Shown in pieces: positions 9,576-17,998 of a stretch of 64,000 nucleotides of DNA. The notes under the pieces are model-generated. The model worked only from the letters and a program-made list of their open reading frames with translations. It was not told where the DNA came from and did not search any database. The first letter of the stretch is position 1. Every line of letters starts with the position of its first letter. The translations under genes and the position numbers were made by a program. The stretch is from an uncultured Cytophagales bacterium (GTDB lineage Bacteria > Bacteroidota > Bacteroidia > Cytophagales > Cyclobacteriaceae): contig CAJXNP010000007.1 of the NCBI GenBank assembly GCA_913057175.1, forward strand, positions 241,001 to 305,000, read 5' to 3'.

Positions 9576-10517
9576 TTACTTATCGATATTCTTTTCCATC
9601 CTTAATTTTGTACTTCTTTTTCCTCCCATGTGTTTTTTGAACTTGATGAGCGAGGACTGATCTTTTCCATCTGACGTGGTGGAAACTCCCAGATCAATGA
9701 ATTTAAATCCATTCTTTTTGGCAAAAGTATAAAGCCCATCCAGCAGTTTCACTGTGGGGCTGATGGCATTGAATTTAACAGGACTGGCAGGAAGAAAATT
9801 GTAGAAAATGGACTCATTCACTTTCACTGCAATTGTAGCAGCATAGATCTCATTACTTTTCTTCACCGTGAAAATGAAATAATTATCCGGAAATTTTTGG
9901 AAAGATTCACTGAGCTTTTCCATGGTGATATTCAGTGGCTGACTTTTTTCTTTCCTGCAAACGGCAATGAAATTGTATATAACAGGCAGTAATTCTACGG
10001 GTTCATGGTAAAATTCCATTCCGGCTTTGTTACATTTTTTTAACTTCCGTCTTTCCATGTTGTGAATGAATGGCTGAAGCGATTTCCCCAAGATTTCAAT
10101 GTGATGGTTCTTGTATTTTATCGCTTTCTTAAAACCTCTATTCTCCAAAACGAATTTGGCAAGTTTATACCTCCCCTTTCTAAAAAAATTGGGATGAGAA
10201 ATAATTGAAATTTTTATGACCCCCTTTTTCTTTAGAGAAACTTCAATTTCTGAATAAAAGAATTCTAGTTTCTCCTGATCAACTTTTTTGGAGAGTGCAA
10301 ATCCGCCAAACAATGATCTGGCCGGGCTGTAGGCAACTTTATCTTCAATTATAAAATGAATGGTTCCGGAAGGCTCCTTATCTAATAATAATTGGTAGGT
10401 AAGCGCTTCTGAGCTTTGGAGAATTACATGTTTCGGATCGTTAAACAAGGTCTTGTAGAAGCAATCATTAACATCCTTCGTTAGTTTCTCAATAACCTGT
10501 AATTCGTGATTTTTCAC
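9576..10517 (-). CDS. GNAT/FemAB-like acyltransferase
   Basis: A 313-residue protein whose C-terminal half has the layout of the GNAT/FemAB superfamily: a conserved MERRKLKKCNKAG segment near residue 155, a central strand ending in the FIDLGVSTTSDGKDQ stretch, and a final SLIKFKKHMGGKRS motif typical of Bacteroidota FemAB-like acyltransferases that sit near surface polysaccharide or lipid genes. No signal peptide or membrane segment is seen, so it should be cytoplasmic. The start is GTG (10517-10515), with no better in-frame ATG nearby. It is convergent with the tolC-like gene. The acceptor is unknown. Confidence 0.7.
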   Translation of the reverse strand: MKNHELQVIEKLTKDVNDCFYKTLFNDPKHVILQSSEALTYQLLLDKEPSGTIHFIIEDKVAYSPARSLFGGFALSKKVDQEKLEFFYSEIEVSLKKKGVIKISIISHPNFFRKGRYKLAKFVLENRGFKKAIKYKNHHIEILGKSLQPFIHNMERRKLKKCNKAGMEFYHEPVELLPVIYNFIAVCRKEKSQPLNITMEKLSESFQKFPDNYFIFTVKKSNEIYAATIAVKVNESIFYNFLPASPVKFNAISPTVKLLDGLYTFAKKNGFKFIDLGVSTTSDGKDQSSLIKFKKHMGGKRSTKLRMEKNIDK

Positions 10518-10697
10518 TTTTTAAAGCCTTTTTGAATAAAAAACACGCATTTTGTATCACCTTTTATCCTCAGTTGATCTTAAAATGGTTAAAATAATAA
10601 AGTTTCTCATAATTAGATCAACTAAATATTAATTCTTATTAATTGAATTTCAATTCATTAAGAAGGGTATTTAAAATAGAAATTTAAATCCGAACCG

Positions 10698-11294
10698 GTG
10701 AAAGATACTTACCTGACTGTTTCCAAATACTCAGAAGGATTATATAAAGAAAAAGGGAGCAAGTTTTTGGCTTTTGCTTACCCTACAGACAATGAGGATC
10801 AGGTTAAAAACTTCCTGGATGAGCTTAAAAAGAAGTATTACGATGCTCGTCATCATTGTTATGCATTTATCATTGGCATTGATGGAGAATATTATCGTTC
10901 AAACGACGATGGCGAACCAAATCACAGTGCAGGTGATCCTATATTGGGTCAGATCCGGTCCAGGGAGCTGACCAATACATTAGTGGTAGTTGTACGATAT
11001 TTTGGAGGTACCAAGCTTGGAGTTTCGGGATTAATCAATGCTTATAAGACTGCAGCAGCTGATGCCATCGACAATAGCCAGATTGTTGAGAAATTAATTA
11101 CAAAACCAATACATATCCAATTTCAGTATCCGGAGCTAAACGATGTCATGCGTATTATCAAGGAATACGATCTTGAGATTAGCCATCAGGTCATGGATCT
11201 GCGGTGCAAAATGACCCTGAATGTCAGACTTAAAATTCTGGATGAAGTTTATGAGAAAATCAGCCTCCTTCATGGAGTCAAGCAATCGGATTGA
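10698..11294 (+). CDS. YigZ/IMPACT family protein
   Basis: A 198-residue member of UPF0029/YigZ, homologous to the eukaryotic translation regulator IMPACT. The N-terminal RNase PH/ribosomal S5-like domain carries the signature YRSNDDGEPNHSAGDPILGQI (about residues 62-82) and VVVVRYFGGTKLGVSGLI (about 95-112); the C-terminal ferredoxin-like domain (DUF1949) follows. The molecular role in bacteria is unsettled. The start is GTG at 10698, giving the conserved N-terminus with SKGSKFLAFAYP. The stop TGA is directly followed by the convergent stop TTA of the deacetylase gene, leaving no spacer at all. Confidence 0.88.
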   Translation: MKDTYLTVSKYSEGLYKEKGSKFLAFAYPTDNEDQVKNFLDELKKKYYDARHHCYAFIIGIDGEYYRSNDDGEPNHSAGDPILGQIRSRELTNTLVVVVRYFGGTKLGVSGLINAYKTAAADAIDNSQIVEKLITKPIHIQFQYPELNDVMRIIKEYDLEISHQVMDLRCKMTLNVRLKILDEVYEKISLLHGVKQSD

Positions 11295-12236
11295 TTAACG
11301 GTTAAACACCTCCATCACAAATCCGGGAACCTCAATATCCCCGTTTCTCAAATCCTTATTGGCAAGTCCCATGCTTATACCCCACCGGAATATCCAGGAT
11401 AAGCCATACTCGGTATAAAAAGAGATGTGTGTGGAATAAGCCTCATCTCTAAGGGCTTCTTCCTGCGATACAAAAGTGTACCCATTTTTCTTATACATTG
11501 CCGCCAACTCATCCAGGTATTCCGCATTGAGAAAGCTAGCATGAATAAGAAGTGAATGAATAATGTTTCTGCCAAATACGTCATTGGATCTCTGCTCAAA
11601 AAAATGAAGTTTTTGTTCCATGTATTCCACATATTCCTTTCCGATTTTTTTCATCAAAGACTTATCTTTTTCCACGTAAGCATTGTGATAAGCTTTTGCG
11701 AAAATGTAGTCATCGTTATCGATCGTTACAGGTGCAACTTCATATTGATTTGCATTAAGGAATTCATTTAGTGCATCGAATTTTTCTGAATTTTCACCGG
11801 CATGAAGAAAGGGATGCCTGAAGTAGCGAAGTTCCATGCCATATTTATCCATTAATGGTTGAATGATTTGCTGGCCTTTCAGAATATCATCAAAATACTG
11901 GCTATCCGGTGTATCATTATAGTCCGGATGCGAGTAAGTATGATTGCCCAATTCATAGCCATTTTTAACCCATTCGATGAGCAAATTAACCCTGGCAGAG
12001 TCGAGATGACCATCTTTGTAAAGCTTGCTTTCATTTACATAGCCAATTGCTGGGATCTCAAATTTATCAAATGTGCGAATAAGATTTTCTGTCAGCTCTT
12101 GCTGGAACTTGATATTATTAATACCATAAGTAACAACCGGTAAATCATCGATGGTAACGCAAATTTTTTTGTCCTGGCTGTTAGCTGTTGAAATGGTGAA
12201 TGCTAATGCAATGAGAAGCAAGAATTGGTTTTTCAT
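11295..12236 (-). CDS. Secreted polysaccharide deacetylase family protein
   Basis: Carbohydrate esterase 4-like (NodB-fold) protein with a cleavable signal peptide (hydrophobic 5-18, STANSQ cleavage region). The metal and catalytic motifs are VTIDDLPV (catalytic Asp plus metal-ligand Asp, about 27-34) and NHTYSHPDYND (the H-x3-H pair near residue 97). FRHPFLHAG (about 140) corresponds to the substrate-groove motif R-x-P. The 313-residue length leaves a C-terminal extension of unknown role. It would act in the periplasm on N-acetylated glycans; peptidoglycan and exopolysaccharide are both possible. A 9-bp-stem hairpin separates it from the M56-M23 gene upstream. Confidence 0.85.
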   Translation of the reverse strand: MKNQFLLLIALAFTISTANSQDKKICVTIDDLPVVTYGINNIKFQQELTENLIRTFDKFEIPAIGYVNESKLYKDGHLDSARVNLLIEWVKNGYELGNHTYSHPDYNDTPDSQYFDDILKGQQIIQPLMDKYGMELRYFRHPFLHAGENSEKFDALNEFLNANQYEVAPVTIDNDDYIFAKAYHNAYVEKDKSLMKKIGKEYVEYMEQKLHFFEQRSNDVFGRNIIHSLLIHASFLNAEYLDELAAMYKKNGYTFVSQEEALRDEAYSTHISFYTEYGLSWIFRWGISMGLANKDLRNGDIEVPGFVMEVFNR

Positions 12237-12271
12237 TTTTGTGTTTTTGTAAAAATAAAGAAATTTAGAGA

Positions 12272-12294
12272 CACCGAGATTTCATATCTCGGTG
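12272..12294 (-). terminator. Hairpin downstream of the BlaI/M56-M23 operon
   Basis: Perfect 9-bp inverted repeat CACCGAGAT / ATCTCGGTG around a 5-nt loop, between the M56-M23 stop and the deacetylase start, both on the minus strand. The position fits a terminator for the upstream operon. The following minus-strand sequence is only weakly T-rich, so attenuation or mRNA 3'-end protection is also possible. Confidence 0.5.
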
Positions 12295-12310
12295 ACATTG
12301 TTAACTAATT

Positions 12311-13660
12311 TTATTGATAAGGTTCAAGATAATCATCCGGATTGACATGCTTACCATCTTTCATGATCTCAAAGTGTAGATGAGGGGCAGTAGAAAGGCC
12401 ACTGCTTCCGACTGTACCAATTACGTAATCGACATTAACTTTTTCACCTTCTTTAACCCTGATCGCTTCCATCTGTGCGTATAAACTAGAGAAGCCATTT
12501 TCATGGTCTATGATCAAATAGTTTCCATAATTTTTATTATACGTGGCTTTACGAACGACGCCACTAGCAGAAGCAAAAATTTTCACACCTTTTTTAGCAG
12601 CATAGTCAATTCCATTGTGCATCCTTTTTTCTTTTAAAATAGGGTGCATTCTCATTCCGAAACCTGAAGTGACTTTAAAATGTTTGTCTTTTCTCAATGG
12701 TAAATGGAATTTTACCTGCAATGCCTGATCGGTTTGCAATTTCAAAAGGTGATTATCCGGCACAATGAGTTGACCGTTAAATCCGGAATATGTAAAAACA
12801 ATCGTTGCTGCAAACACAAATGGAATGACAGCCTTCCATAATTTTATTCTTACTGATTTATTTCTATTAATCATTTGTATTCGTTTTAAAATGTTTGAGT
12901 AAAAAGAGCTGGTAAATTGGTGAGGAAAATGAATACCAGCTGCAGCGCCCAGATGTTTCAAATACGAAACTTTTCCATGCCCTTGCTTCAGCACATTTTC
13001 ATCTGCCAGAAATTCGTGAATTTCAACCAGCCTGTTCTTAAATAGATAAATGAAGGGATTAAACCATTGTAAAACGAGCAGGAACTCTACTAAAAGGAGG
13101 TCATACGAATGCCTATGTATCACATGACATTTCTCATGATCAAAAATGGCCTTGTTTTGAGGGCCAGGTAACTGATCAGAGAAAATGAAATGGGCAAAAG
13201 AAAATGTAGGGGTTCCTTCTTTTAGTTTTACAATCGTGTACTGGTCTTTTTCTATTTTTTCATTTTGCCGGATTATTTTAATGATGGATGATAATTTTAC
13301 TATGTATCGTATGAAGAAAATCAATACCCCAAGAGCGTAAATGATAAATATTCCTGCTAAAAAGCTGAAGGCTGTTTTTACCAATTTTCCGGTGATTTCA
13401 TTTTCCTTTAATGTCTCTACTGCCCAAAGATCCGTAACCTGTTGGATATCAAATTGATTGACAGCTTCGAAGAAGGGTTGATGAACATTGAAAGAAAGAA
13501 ATGGAAATATGAAAGAGAAGATCAGTGACGACAGAATCAAAATTCTATTGAATTGAAAATGATGACCTTTGTTAAACAATAGATGGAACAACAAATAAAA
13601 TCCACCAGTGGAAAGGGCAACAAGTCCCATATGGATCAATATATCACTGTTTTCCATCAT
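12311..13660 (-). CDS. M23/M56 family metallopeptidase (BlaR1-like sensor fused to a LytM endopeptidase)
   Basis: Integral-membrane protein combining two zinc peptidases. The N-terminal M56 (BlaR1-like) part has hydrophobic helices at about 10-28, 40-57, 95-120 and 187-205, with the cytoplasmic zinc motif HEKCH at 175-179 and EIHEFLAD (about 213-220). After a further membrane helix near 275-290, the C-terminal periplasmic M23 domain has all ligands: H348/D352 (HNGID) and the HLHFE motif at 427-431. It overlaps the BlaI gene by 17 bp, so it is the expected membrane sensor/protease partner of that repressor. BlaR1 usually has a penicillin-binding sensor domain; here that place is taken by a peptidoglycan endopeptidase. 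Confidence 0.9.
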   Translation of the reverse strand: MMENSDILIHMGLVALSTGGFYLLFHLLFNKGHHFQFNRILILSSLIFSFIFPFLSFNVHQPFFEAVNQFDIQQVTDLWAVETLKENEITGKLVKTAFSFLAGIFIIYALGVLIFFIRYIVKLSSIIKIIRQNEKIEKDQYTIVKLKEGTPTFSFAHFIFSDQLPGPQNKAIFDHEKCHVIHRHSYDLLLVEFLLVLQWFNPFIYLFKNRLVEIHEFLADENVLKQGHGKVSYLKHLGAAAGIHFPHQFTSSFYSNILKRIQMINRNKSVRIKLWKAVIPFVFAATIVFTYSGFNGQLIVPDNHLLKLQTDQALQVKFHLPLRKDKHFKVTSGFGMRMHPILKEKRMHNGIDYAAKKGVKIFASASGVVRKATYNKNYGNYLIIDHENGFSSLYAQMEAIRVKEGEKVNVDYVIGTVGSSGLSTAPHLHFEIMKDGKHVNPDDYLEPYQ

Positions 13661-14030
13661 TCTTTTTCTTTTTTAATTCCTCTTCAATGATTTGCTTCAT
13701 CTCTTCCAATTCGTCCACCGATATTTTCTCTTCCTTTGTAAAAAATGAAGTAAACATTGTGGGAGAACTATCAAAAAATTTTTGAAAAACACCTTTAAAT
13801 GTTGCTTTGGAGTATGAAGACTTGCTGATCTTTGGAAAATACCGATTCGTCTTTCCAAATTGATCAAAGCCAATAAATCCCTTCTTGACCAAAACCCTGA
13901 TGACGGTACTGATCGTTGTATAAGCGGGTTTTGGTTCGGGATATTCATCAACAATGTCCTTTAAAAAAGCTTTTTCAAGCTTCCATAGGTATTGCATTAC
14001 CTGCTCTTCTGCATGGGTTAATTCCTTCAT
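13644..14030 (-). CDS. BlaI/MecI/CopY family transcriptional repressor
   Basis: Winged-helix repressor, 128 residues from ATG 14030 (MKELTHAEEQVMQYLWKLEK). The recognition region YTTISTVIRVLVKKGFIG and the C-terminal helical dimerisation and cleavage region are typical; in the family, the membrane protease inactivates the repressor. An upstream in-frame ATG at 14066 would add 12 Tyr/Phe-rich residues, but that stretch coincides with the promoter and operator, so I prefer 14030. It is translationally coupled to the M23/M56 gene. Its own promoter contains two dyads that are the likely binding sites, so autoregulation is expected. Confidence 0.92.
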   Translation of the reverse strand: MKELTHAEEQVMQYLWKLEKAFLKDIVDEYPEPKPAYTTISTVIRVLVKKGFIGFDQFGKTNRYFPKISKSSYSKATFKGVFQKFFDSSPTMFTSFFTKEEKISVDELEEMKQIIEEELKKKKNDGKQ

Positions 14031-14035
14031 GGCTT

Positions 14036-14066
14036 CAAATGTATAACTATAAATATAATAATACAA
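14036..14066 (-). promoter_or_regulatory. Bacteroidota-type promoter of the blaI-M23/M56 operon
   Basis: Read on the minus strand: -33 TTG at 14066-14064, a 20-nt spacer, then -7 TACATTTG at 14043-14036. The -7 element ends five bases before the ATG at 14030, so the start of transcription should fall at or within a few bases of the start codon, predicting a leaderless mRNA. The spacing matches the rplU promoter in the same window. Confidence 0.65.
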
Positions 14067-14079
14067 CTATATTTATAGT
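14046..14079. promoter_or_regulatory. Tandem BlaI-type operator dyads
   Basis: Two copies of the dyad ACTATA-ww-TATArT lie at 14046-14059 (ACTATA AA TATAAT, one mismatch) and 14066-14079 (ACTATA TT TATAGT, perfect). They repeat with a 20-bp period, about two helical turns, so two repressor dimers would bind the same face of the DNA. The outer arms also form a perfect 12-bp inverted repeat (14046-14057 with 14068-14079). One dyad lies inside the -33/-7 spacer and the other overlaps the -33 element. Confidence 0.7.
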
Positions 14080-14164
14080 AATATTATTATAAAATTAGTT
14101 TATGCACGATTTTAGAGAATTAAGTTATAGAAAGTATAAAAGCAGGACTGAGTAATTGCTATTC

Positions 14165-14215
14165 AAAAACAACAATCACTAAATCACAATATCACCAGAT
14201 CACTAAATCTCCAAA
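14165..14215. repeat. Degenerate AATCACYAA-type intergenic repeat array
   Basis: A C/A-rich tract of loosely repeated AATCAC-containing units with no G on the plus strand except one. Bases 14182-14197 (AATCACAATATCACCA) recur exactly, in opposite orientation, at 37633-37648 beside the first S23-family gene. Related tracts lie near 38,090-38,120 and 38,420-38,450. Its function is unknown. Confidence 0.5.
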
Positions 14216-14794
14216 TCAAACCATCCCCAATTGCTGCATCCGCTGGTAGATCTTCAGGCAAACCCATGCATCTGTTGCTGCATAGATCATTTGTGATTTG
14301 GTCAGCTCCGGGTTTTCCCAATTTGAGGTTTGCTGATTTTTTGATACACGGCCATCGAGAAAAATCCCACTCAGATTTCTTACGCCAATGTTTTCAACTC
14401 CCAATTGGGGGGCAAGCTTGTTGAGATCAATGGTATTTTTTGGTTCAAAATCAATTTGTCTTTTAAGCTGCAGAAAATCATCATCCAATGCCACTCCAAC
14501 TTTTATCACAGAGGGTTCCGATAAAAAGTCAATGATTTCTTTTGGCACTCCCGATTGATGGACCCTGAATAAGAATGCCTTCCCATTTAATGCAAACTGG
14601 AGTAATGCAATGGGATTGACCTGACCCTTTTTGAAGGTGGGCTTTGTTTCCGTATCAAACCCTACCACCTTTCCGGAATATAATTCATTCAGAAACTCAT
14701 CTACGTCAGCATGGCCATTTGCCAAAATAATTTTGCCATTAAACTTTAATAATGGCAGTTTTTTGATTTCATCTTTGGTAATGCTATGCTTCAT
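14216..14794 (-). CDS. 3'-5' exonuclease, DEDDy superfamily (RNase D/WRN-like)
   Basis: Single-domain nuclease with the four acidic motifs: GFDTETKP (DxE, Exo I), VALDDDFLQLK (Exo II Asp), and YAATDAWVCLKIY (Exo III, Y-x3-D). There is no HRDC or helicase domain, so it is a short RNase D-like or WRN-exonuclease-like protein acting on structured RNA or DNA. I chose ATG 14794 (MKHSITKDEIKKL), which overlaps the antiporter stop by 11 bp; an alternative ATG at 14833 would overlap it by 50 bp. It is probably co-transcribed with the antiporter gene. The degenerate repeat tract lies directly after its stop. Confidence 0.87.
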   Translation of the reverse strand: MKHSITKDEIKKLPLLKFNGKIILANGHADVDEFLNELYSGKVVGFDTETKPTFKKGQVNPIALLQFALNGKAFLFRVHQSGVPKEIIDFLSEPSVIKVGVALDDDFLQLKRQIDFEPKNTIDLNKLAPQLGVENIGVRNLSGIFLDGRVSKNQQTSNWENPELTKSQMIYAATDAWVCLKIYQRMQQLGMV

Positions 14795-16253
14795 CTGCGA
14801 CAATCTCTTTTGAACTTTTTGTAAGTTTAGCAATTTTTATCCCGGCATAGGCAAAAATTATGGTCATAATTGGGCTAATGATGTTAAAAAAGCAATAAGG
14901 CAGGTAGGTCAGGGTGTCTACCAGCAGTACGCGGCTCTGGGTGGCACCACAGGTATTCCAGGGTACCAAAACAGATGTAACTGTTCCTGAATCTTCCAGT
15001 GTTCTGGATAAATTTTGAGGAGCCAGCCCGCGGTCTTTATAGATTTTTTGAAACATTTTTCCCGGCACGACAATGGCCAGATACTGGTCTGATGCAGTTG
15101 TATTGAAGAATATACAAGTCAGGGCCGTTGAAGAAACCAGAGATCCGGTTGAACTCGCCAATTTGATGATACTTGCTGTAATTTTTTGCAGCATGCCCGC
15201 CCCGTCCATGACACCACCGAAGATCATTGCGCTCAGGATCAGCCAGATCGTTCCCAGCATTCCGTACATTCCACTTGTAGAAAGAAGCTCGTCAACAATT
15301 TCATTATTAGTGACAACGCTTACATCGCCATAGATCGATTGAAGTGTGGCTTTGTAAATACTCGCCGCCAGACCTCCTTCGTCTCCTGCAATTGTTCTAA
15401 GAATATCCTGTTGGAAGAAAATGGCAAAAATTGCTGCCAGTGCGATTCCGGCGAGTAATGCTGGAATTGCCGGAGCTTTTTTTACAATTAAAAAAATAAC
15501 TACCGCGGGCACAATAAATAAAAGGGGTGAAATGTAGAATGTGCTTTCAATAGCTGTTGTAATTTCATTTACATCAACCCCTATGTTTTTCTTTCCAATG
15601 CCAAAACCCATAAAAACGAATATTATCAACGTAATGATGATAGAAGGAAAGGTTGTAAGCGTCATGTAACGGATGTGTGTAAAAAGATCCGTACCGGCCA
15701 TGGCAGGAGCCAGGTTGGTAGTATCGGAAAGTGGAGACATTTTATCGCCAAAGTAGGCTCCTGAAATAATGGCTCCTGCAATCATCCCTTCAGAGACTCC
15801 TAGAGCTTTGCCAATGCCCATCAGTGCTATTCCAACAGTTGCTACCGTAGTCCATGAGCTACCGGTTGCAAGAGATACAAGTGCACAAATGATGCACGAT
15901 GCAAATAAAAGAATGGTAGGATTTAAGATCTTGAGGCCATAGTAGATCATAGCCGGAACAATACCTGAAACCATCCATGTACCAGATAGCGCTCCGATCA
16001 ATAGAAGAATTAAAATGGAAGGCATGGCAGAGTTAATGTTTTTCAAAATTCCCGCTTGAAGACTACTCCATTTTACTCCATAAAACTGGGCAATGATAGC
16101 GGCTAACGCGGCGGAAAATATCAAAATTACCTGGTTGGACCCGTCCAACGTTGCGTCCCTAAATAACAATACATTCAGCCAAAGAAAAAAAATCAGAAAT
16201 ATAATGGGAACTAACGCCTCAAAAATTGAAGGCCCCCGAGTCGCATCTTCCAT
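14784..16253 (-). CDS. Na+/H+ antiporter, NhaC family
   Basis: A 489-residue polytopic membrane protein with about 11-12 hydrophobic segments. NhaC-type features include LATGSSWTTVATVGIALMGIG (about 130-150), GAIISGAYFGDKMSPLSDTTNLAPA (about 165-190) and, in the second half, an internal pseudo-repeat with FFNTTASDQYLAIVVPGKMF and a WNTCGATQSRVL segment. It would exchange cytoplasmic Na+ for H+, or carry a related organic acid/amine antiport, as some NhaC proteins do. It fits a marine or saline habitat but does not prove one. It precedes the exonuclease gene with an 11-bp overlap. Confidence 0.88.
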   Translation of the reverse strand: MEDATRGPSIFEALVPIIFLIFFLWLNVLLFRDATLDGSNQVILIFSAALAAIIAQFYGVKWSSLQAGILKNINSAMPSILILLLIGALSGTWMVSGIVPAMIYYGLKILNPTILLFASCIICALVSLATGSSWTTVATVGIALMGIGKALGVSEGMIAGAIISGAYFGDKMSPLSDTTNLAPAMAGTDLFTHIRYMTLTTFPSIIITLIIFVFMGFGIGKKNIGVDVNEITTAIESTFYISPLLFIVPAVVIFLIVKKAPAIPALLAGIALAAIFAIFFQQDILRTIAGDEGGLAASIYKATLQSIYGDVSVVTNNEIVDELLSTSGMYGMLGTIWLILSAMIFGGVMDGAGMLQKITASIIKLASSTGSLVSSTALTCIFFNTTASDQYLAIVVPGKMFQKIYKDRGLAPQNLSRTLEDSGTVTSVLVPWNTCGATQSRVLLVDTLTYLPYCFFNIISPIMTIIFAYAGIKIAKLTKSSKEIVADEA

Positions 16254-16291
16254 CCACTAAAAGATTTAGAAACTTTAAGATATGAAAATTA

Positions 16292-17422
16292 TTATTGGCC
16301 GGTAAGAAGTGATGCAATTTTTTGTCCTGCCAGGGTGCCTAGAGCGACCCCCATTCCACCTAACCTCACTGCCAGTCCAACGTTCTGTGAGATTTTGTCA
16401 ACGATCGGAGACTTATTTGACCCGAAAGCCATGATACCGGTCCAGGCATAATCCACTTCAGTCTTTTTTTTTGGTGCAATCACAGTATTTAATTTATCCT
16501 TCAAAATTTCCAGGATTTTTTCATTGATCTCGTTAGAAGTTGTTTCTTCCTCGTCAATAAAATGATTTCTCCCTCCTCCAAATATGATTCTGTCCTTGTA
16601 ATTCCTGAAATAAAAATACCCTCTTTCAAAGTGGAAAGAACCGTTAAATTTTAATTTTTCCACAGGCTTTGTCACGAGCACCAGCCCTCTCCCGGGTTTG
16701 ACATCCAGTTCCGGAAGGAATTTTTTAACAAATGCATTTGTACAAATAGCCAACCTGTTGCAGGTCAATTCAATTTTATTATTCAGCTTGACCCATACAT
16801 TGTCTCCGTGATCTTTGAATTTTTCGACTTCCGTTCCTGTAAAAATAAAAATTCCCTTGCTGCTGACTTCTTCAATCAGGTTGTACATCATTTTGCCGGT
16901 ATCCACCTGGGACTCATAAGGTGTATAGATCAGCCTCTTTACTGTCTTAAAACCAAAATCTGATATTTTATCACTTTGGTTAGTAAAGGCATTTTTAGGG
17001 AATATGTCTTTCAGATCCTTGTTGATCTGAGGCAAATGATCAAGAAGGGCCTTGTTATGTTTAAAGATCAATTCGTAACCACCATTGTTTTCCAGGCCGA
17101 TACTTTTCTTGCCTAACATTTTGATCAGCAATTCCAATCCCCGAACCCGGTCTTCGATCAATTTCAGACTTTTGTCTTTGCCAATGTTTTCATAATCATC
17201 CAGTATCTCGGTGAAGGATCCAAAGCAAGCAAAACCGGCATTTTTCGTGCTGGCGCCAGAGGGTAAAAAACCTCTTTCCAACACAGCAATTTTCGACTTT
17301 TTGAAATATTTTTTGATAGATAAGGCACAACTTAGGCCGGTGATACCACCACCGATGATGATGAAATCAAAATTCTGAAATGAATTCTTTTCCCAAAAAC
17401 TAAGCATCCTCAAAACTTTCAT
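16292..17422 (-). CDS. FAD-dependent oxidoreductase, DAO family
   Basis: A 376-residue flavoprotein of the D-amino-acid oxidase/glycine oxidase/glycerol-3-phosphate dehydrogenase superfamily. The N-terminal dinucleotide motif IIIGGGITGLSCALSI (about 21-36) is followed by ERG and SGASTKNAGFACFGS, where the STKNAGF segment is typical of DAO proteins. The C-terminal FAD contact includes AWTGIMAFGSNKSP and a closing GGMGVALGTLAGQKIA helix (about 350-370). The substrate is not identifiable. An in-frame ATG at 17407 is an equally possible start. It is divergent from the hotdog-fold gene across about 65 bp. Confidence 0.83.
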   Translation of the reverse strand: MKVLRMLSFWEKNSFQNFDFIIIGGGITGLSCALSIKKYFKKSKIAVLERGFLPSGASTKNAGFACFGSFTEILDDYENIGKDKSLKLIEDRVRGLELLIKMLGKKSIGLENNGGYELIFKHNKALLDHLPQINKDLKDIFPKNAFTNQSDKISDFGFKTVKRLIYTPYESQVDTGKMMYNLIEEVSSKGIFIFTGTEVEKFKDHGDNVWVKLNNKIELTCNRLAICTNAFVKKFLPELDVKPGRGLVLVTKPVEKLKFNGSFHFERGYFYFRNYKDRIIFGGGRNHFIDEEETTSNEINEKILEILKDKLNTVIAPKKKTEVDYAWTGIMAFGSNKSPIVDKISQNVGLAVRLGGMGVALGTLAGQKIASLLTGQ

Positions 17423-17488
17423 TAAAAGATACCATATAATCAGGATTTTGAATGATTTTTTTTGAAATTAAATGAAAAATCAGAGTTC

Positions 17489-17998
17489 ATGGATCTGAAC
17501 AAAATTATCGGTAAGGCAAAGACTTCTAAATTTTATCTCAAAATACTGAACATGGGTCTCAACAGAATGATCCCCTTCAATAGACCTCACGGATTTAAGA
17601 TAGTTGAAATATCTGATGAGAAAATCAAAACTCATCTGCCTTATAAATCCAGAAATTTCAACCATATACATGGCTTACATGCTTGTGCATTGGCTACTTT
17701 GTGTGAATTCACAACAGGTTTTATGTTGATTTCTCGAGTCGGCATGAAAAATTACCGGATTATTTTGAAAAAACTCGAAGTTGAATATCTATACCAGGGT
17801 AAGACAAATGCATTTGCTGAGTTTTCACTCACCAACGATTGGTTAAATAAAAATGTGTATGAGCCACTAAAAGAGAATGAAGCAACAGACATAGACTGCC
17901 ATGTTGAAATTTTTGATGTAAATAAAAACAAACTGACCGATGCCGTGGTAAAATGGCAGCTTAAAGAATGGTCAAAAGTGAAGACAAAAGTCAAATAA
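17489..17998 (+). CDS. DUF4442 / PaaI-like hotdog-fold protein
   Basis: About 169 residues with the hotdog-fold pattern: a helix with NRPHGFKIVEISDEKIKTHLPY, then FNHIHGLHACALATLCEFTTGFML (the central hotdog helix, about residues 55-78) and late strands with VEYLYQGKTNAFAEFSL. This is the DUF4442 group of putative acyl-CoA thioesterases; activity is unproven and the usual catalytic Asp/Glu cannot be assigned with certainty. I start at ATG 17489; a TTG at 17462 would add nine residues. It stands alone between a divergent oxidoreductase and speA. Confidence 0.75.
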   Translation: MDLNKIIGKAKTSKFYLKILNMGLNRMIPFNRPHGFKIVEISDEKIKTHLPYKSRNFNHIHGLHACALATLCEFTTGFMLISRVGMKNYRIILKKLEVEYLYQGKTNAFAEFSLTNDWLNKNVYEPLKENEATDIDCHVEIFDVNKNKLTDAVVKWQLKEWSKVKTKVK

